NCBI GenBank assembly: GCA_029880385.1
Contig: JAOUOM010000112.1
Location: forward strand, 1-6,618
Length of the DNA: 6,618 nucleotides
Direction: 5' to 3'
DNA from: Cyclobacteriaceae bacterium
GTDB lineage: Bacteria; Bacteroidota; Bacteroidia; Cytophagales; Cyclobacteriaceae
Of the stretch, positions 6,573-6,618 are shown in pieces (positions within the stretch are counted from its first letter, which is position 1; each line of letters opens with the position of its first letter). The translations under genes were made by a program, and so were the position numbers. Under the pieces are notes generated by a model that worked only from the letters and a program-made list of their open reading frames with translations, was not told the DNA's origin and made no database searches.

Positions 6573-6618
6573 ATGGCCGAATTTCCAGAAATCGTACAGA
6601 AAATCCAGAAGGGGCAGT
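6573..6618 (+). CDS. Start of an unfinished gene, possibly DNA polymerase III delta subunit
   Basis: Only 15 codons are present, reading MAEFPEIVQKIQKGQ before the window ends. A short amphipathic helix ending in a KxGQ-like turn is how the delta subunit (HolA) of the clamp loader often begins in Bacteroidota, where the next residues usually read like xPVYxLxGEEPY. That diagnostic part is outside the window, so the identity is a guess. The fragment does not resemble the start of a RimK-type ATP-grasp ligase, which is sometimes found near GCS2 genes. The ATG lies 40 bp after the hydrolase stop, follows a candidate promoter, and has no Shine-Dalgarno. Confidence 0.4.
   Translation, partial: MAEFPEIVQKIQKGQ

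Overview
The window looks like ordinary chromosomal DNA from a member of the Bacteroidota, most likely a Cytophagales-like lineage. The evidence is the gene pair pyrG-yidC, Bacteroidota-like protein sequences (for example VTGGVTSSLGKG in the CTP synthase P-loop), weak or absent Shine-Dalgarno sequences, and TAnnTTTG promoter elements close upstream of several genes. There is no sign of mobile elements, phage, CRISPR, tRNA or rRNA. Coding density is high, and base composition appears even by eye.

Left half, all on the minus strand and read from right to left: tyrS (tyrosyl-tRNA synthetase, best start 3553), a 137-bp gap holding a candidate promoter and one perfect DnaA-box 9-mer, pyrG (CTP synthase), then after 25 bp the start of yidC (membrane protein insertase), which runs off the left edge. 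These are housekeeping genes for translation, pyrimidine nucleotide synthesis and membrane protein insertion.

Right half, on the plus strand and divergent from tyrS across a 148-bp gap: a two-gene translationally coupled unit. The first gene encodes a GCS2-type (glutamate-cysteine ligase-like) carboxylate-amine ligase fused to a C-terminal pair of CBS domains. The second, whose ATG overlaps the first gene's stop codon by one base, encodes a zinc-dependent aspartoacylase/succinylglutamate desuccinylase-family hydrolase with its recognised catalytic residues intact. A ligase that would form an amide bond, gated by a likely nucleotide-sensing module and made together with an amidase-type hydrolase, is the least explained system here. 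Its substrate cannot be read from the sequence. A further gene starts at 6573 and leaves the window after 15 codons; it resembles the start of a Bacteroidota DNA polymerase III delta subunit (holA), but the fragment is too short to be sure.

Non-coding space is small: 25 bp (yidC/pyrG), 137 bp (pyrG/tyrS), 148 bp (tyrS/ligase) and 40 bp (hydrolase/last gene). No stretch over 300 bp lacks a gene.
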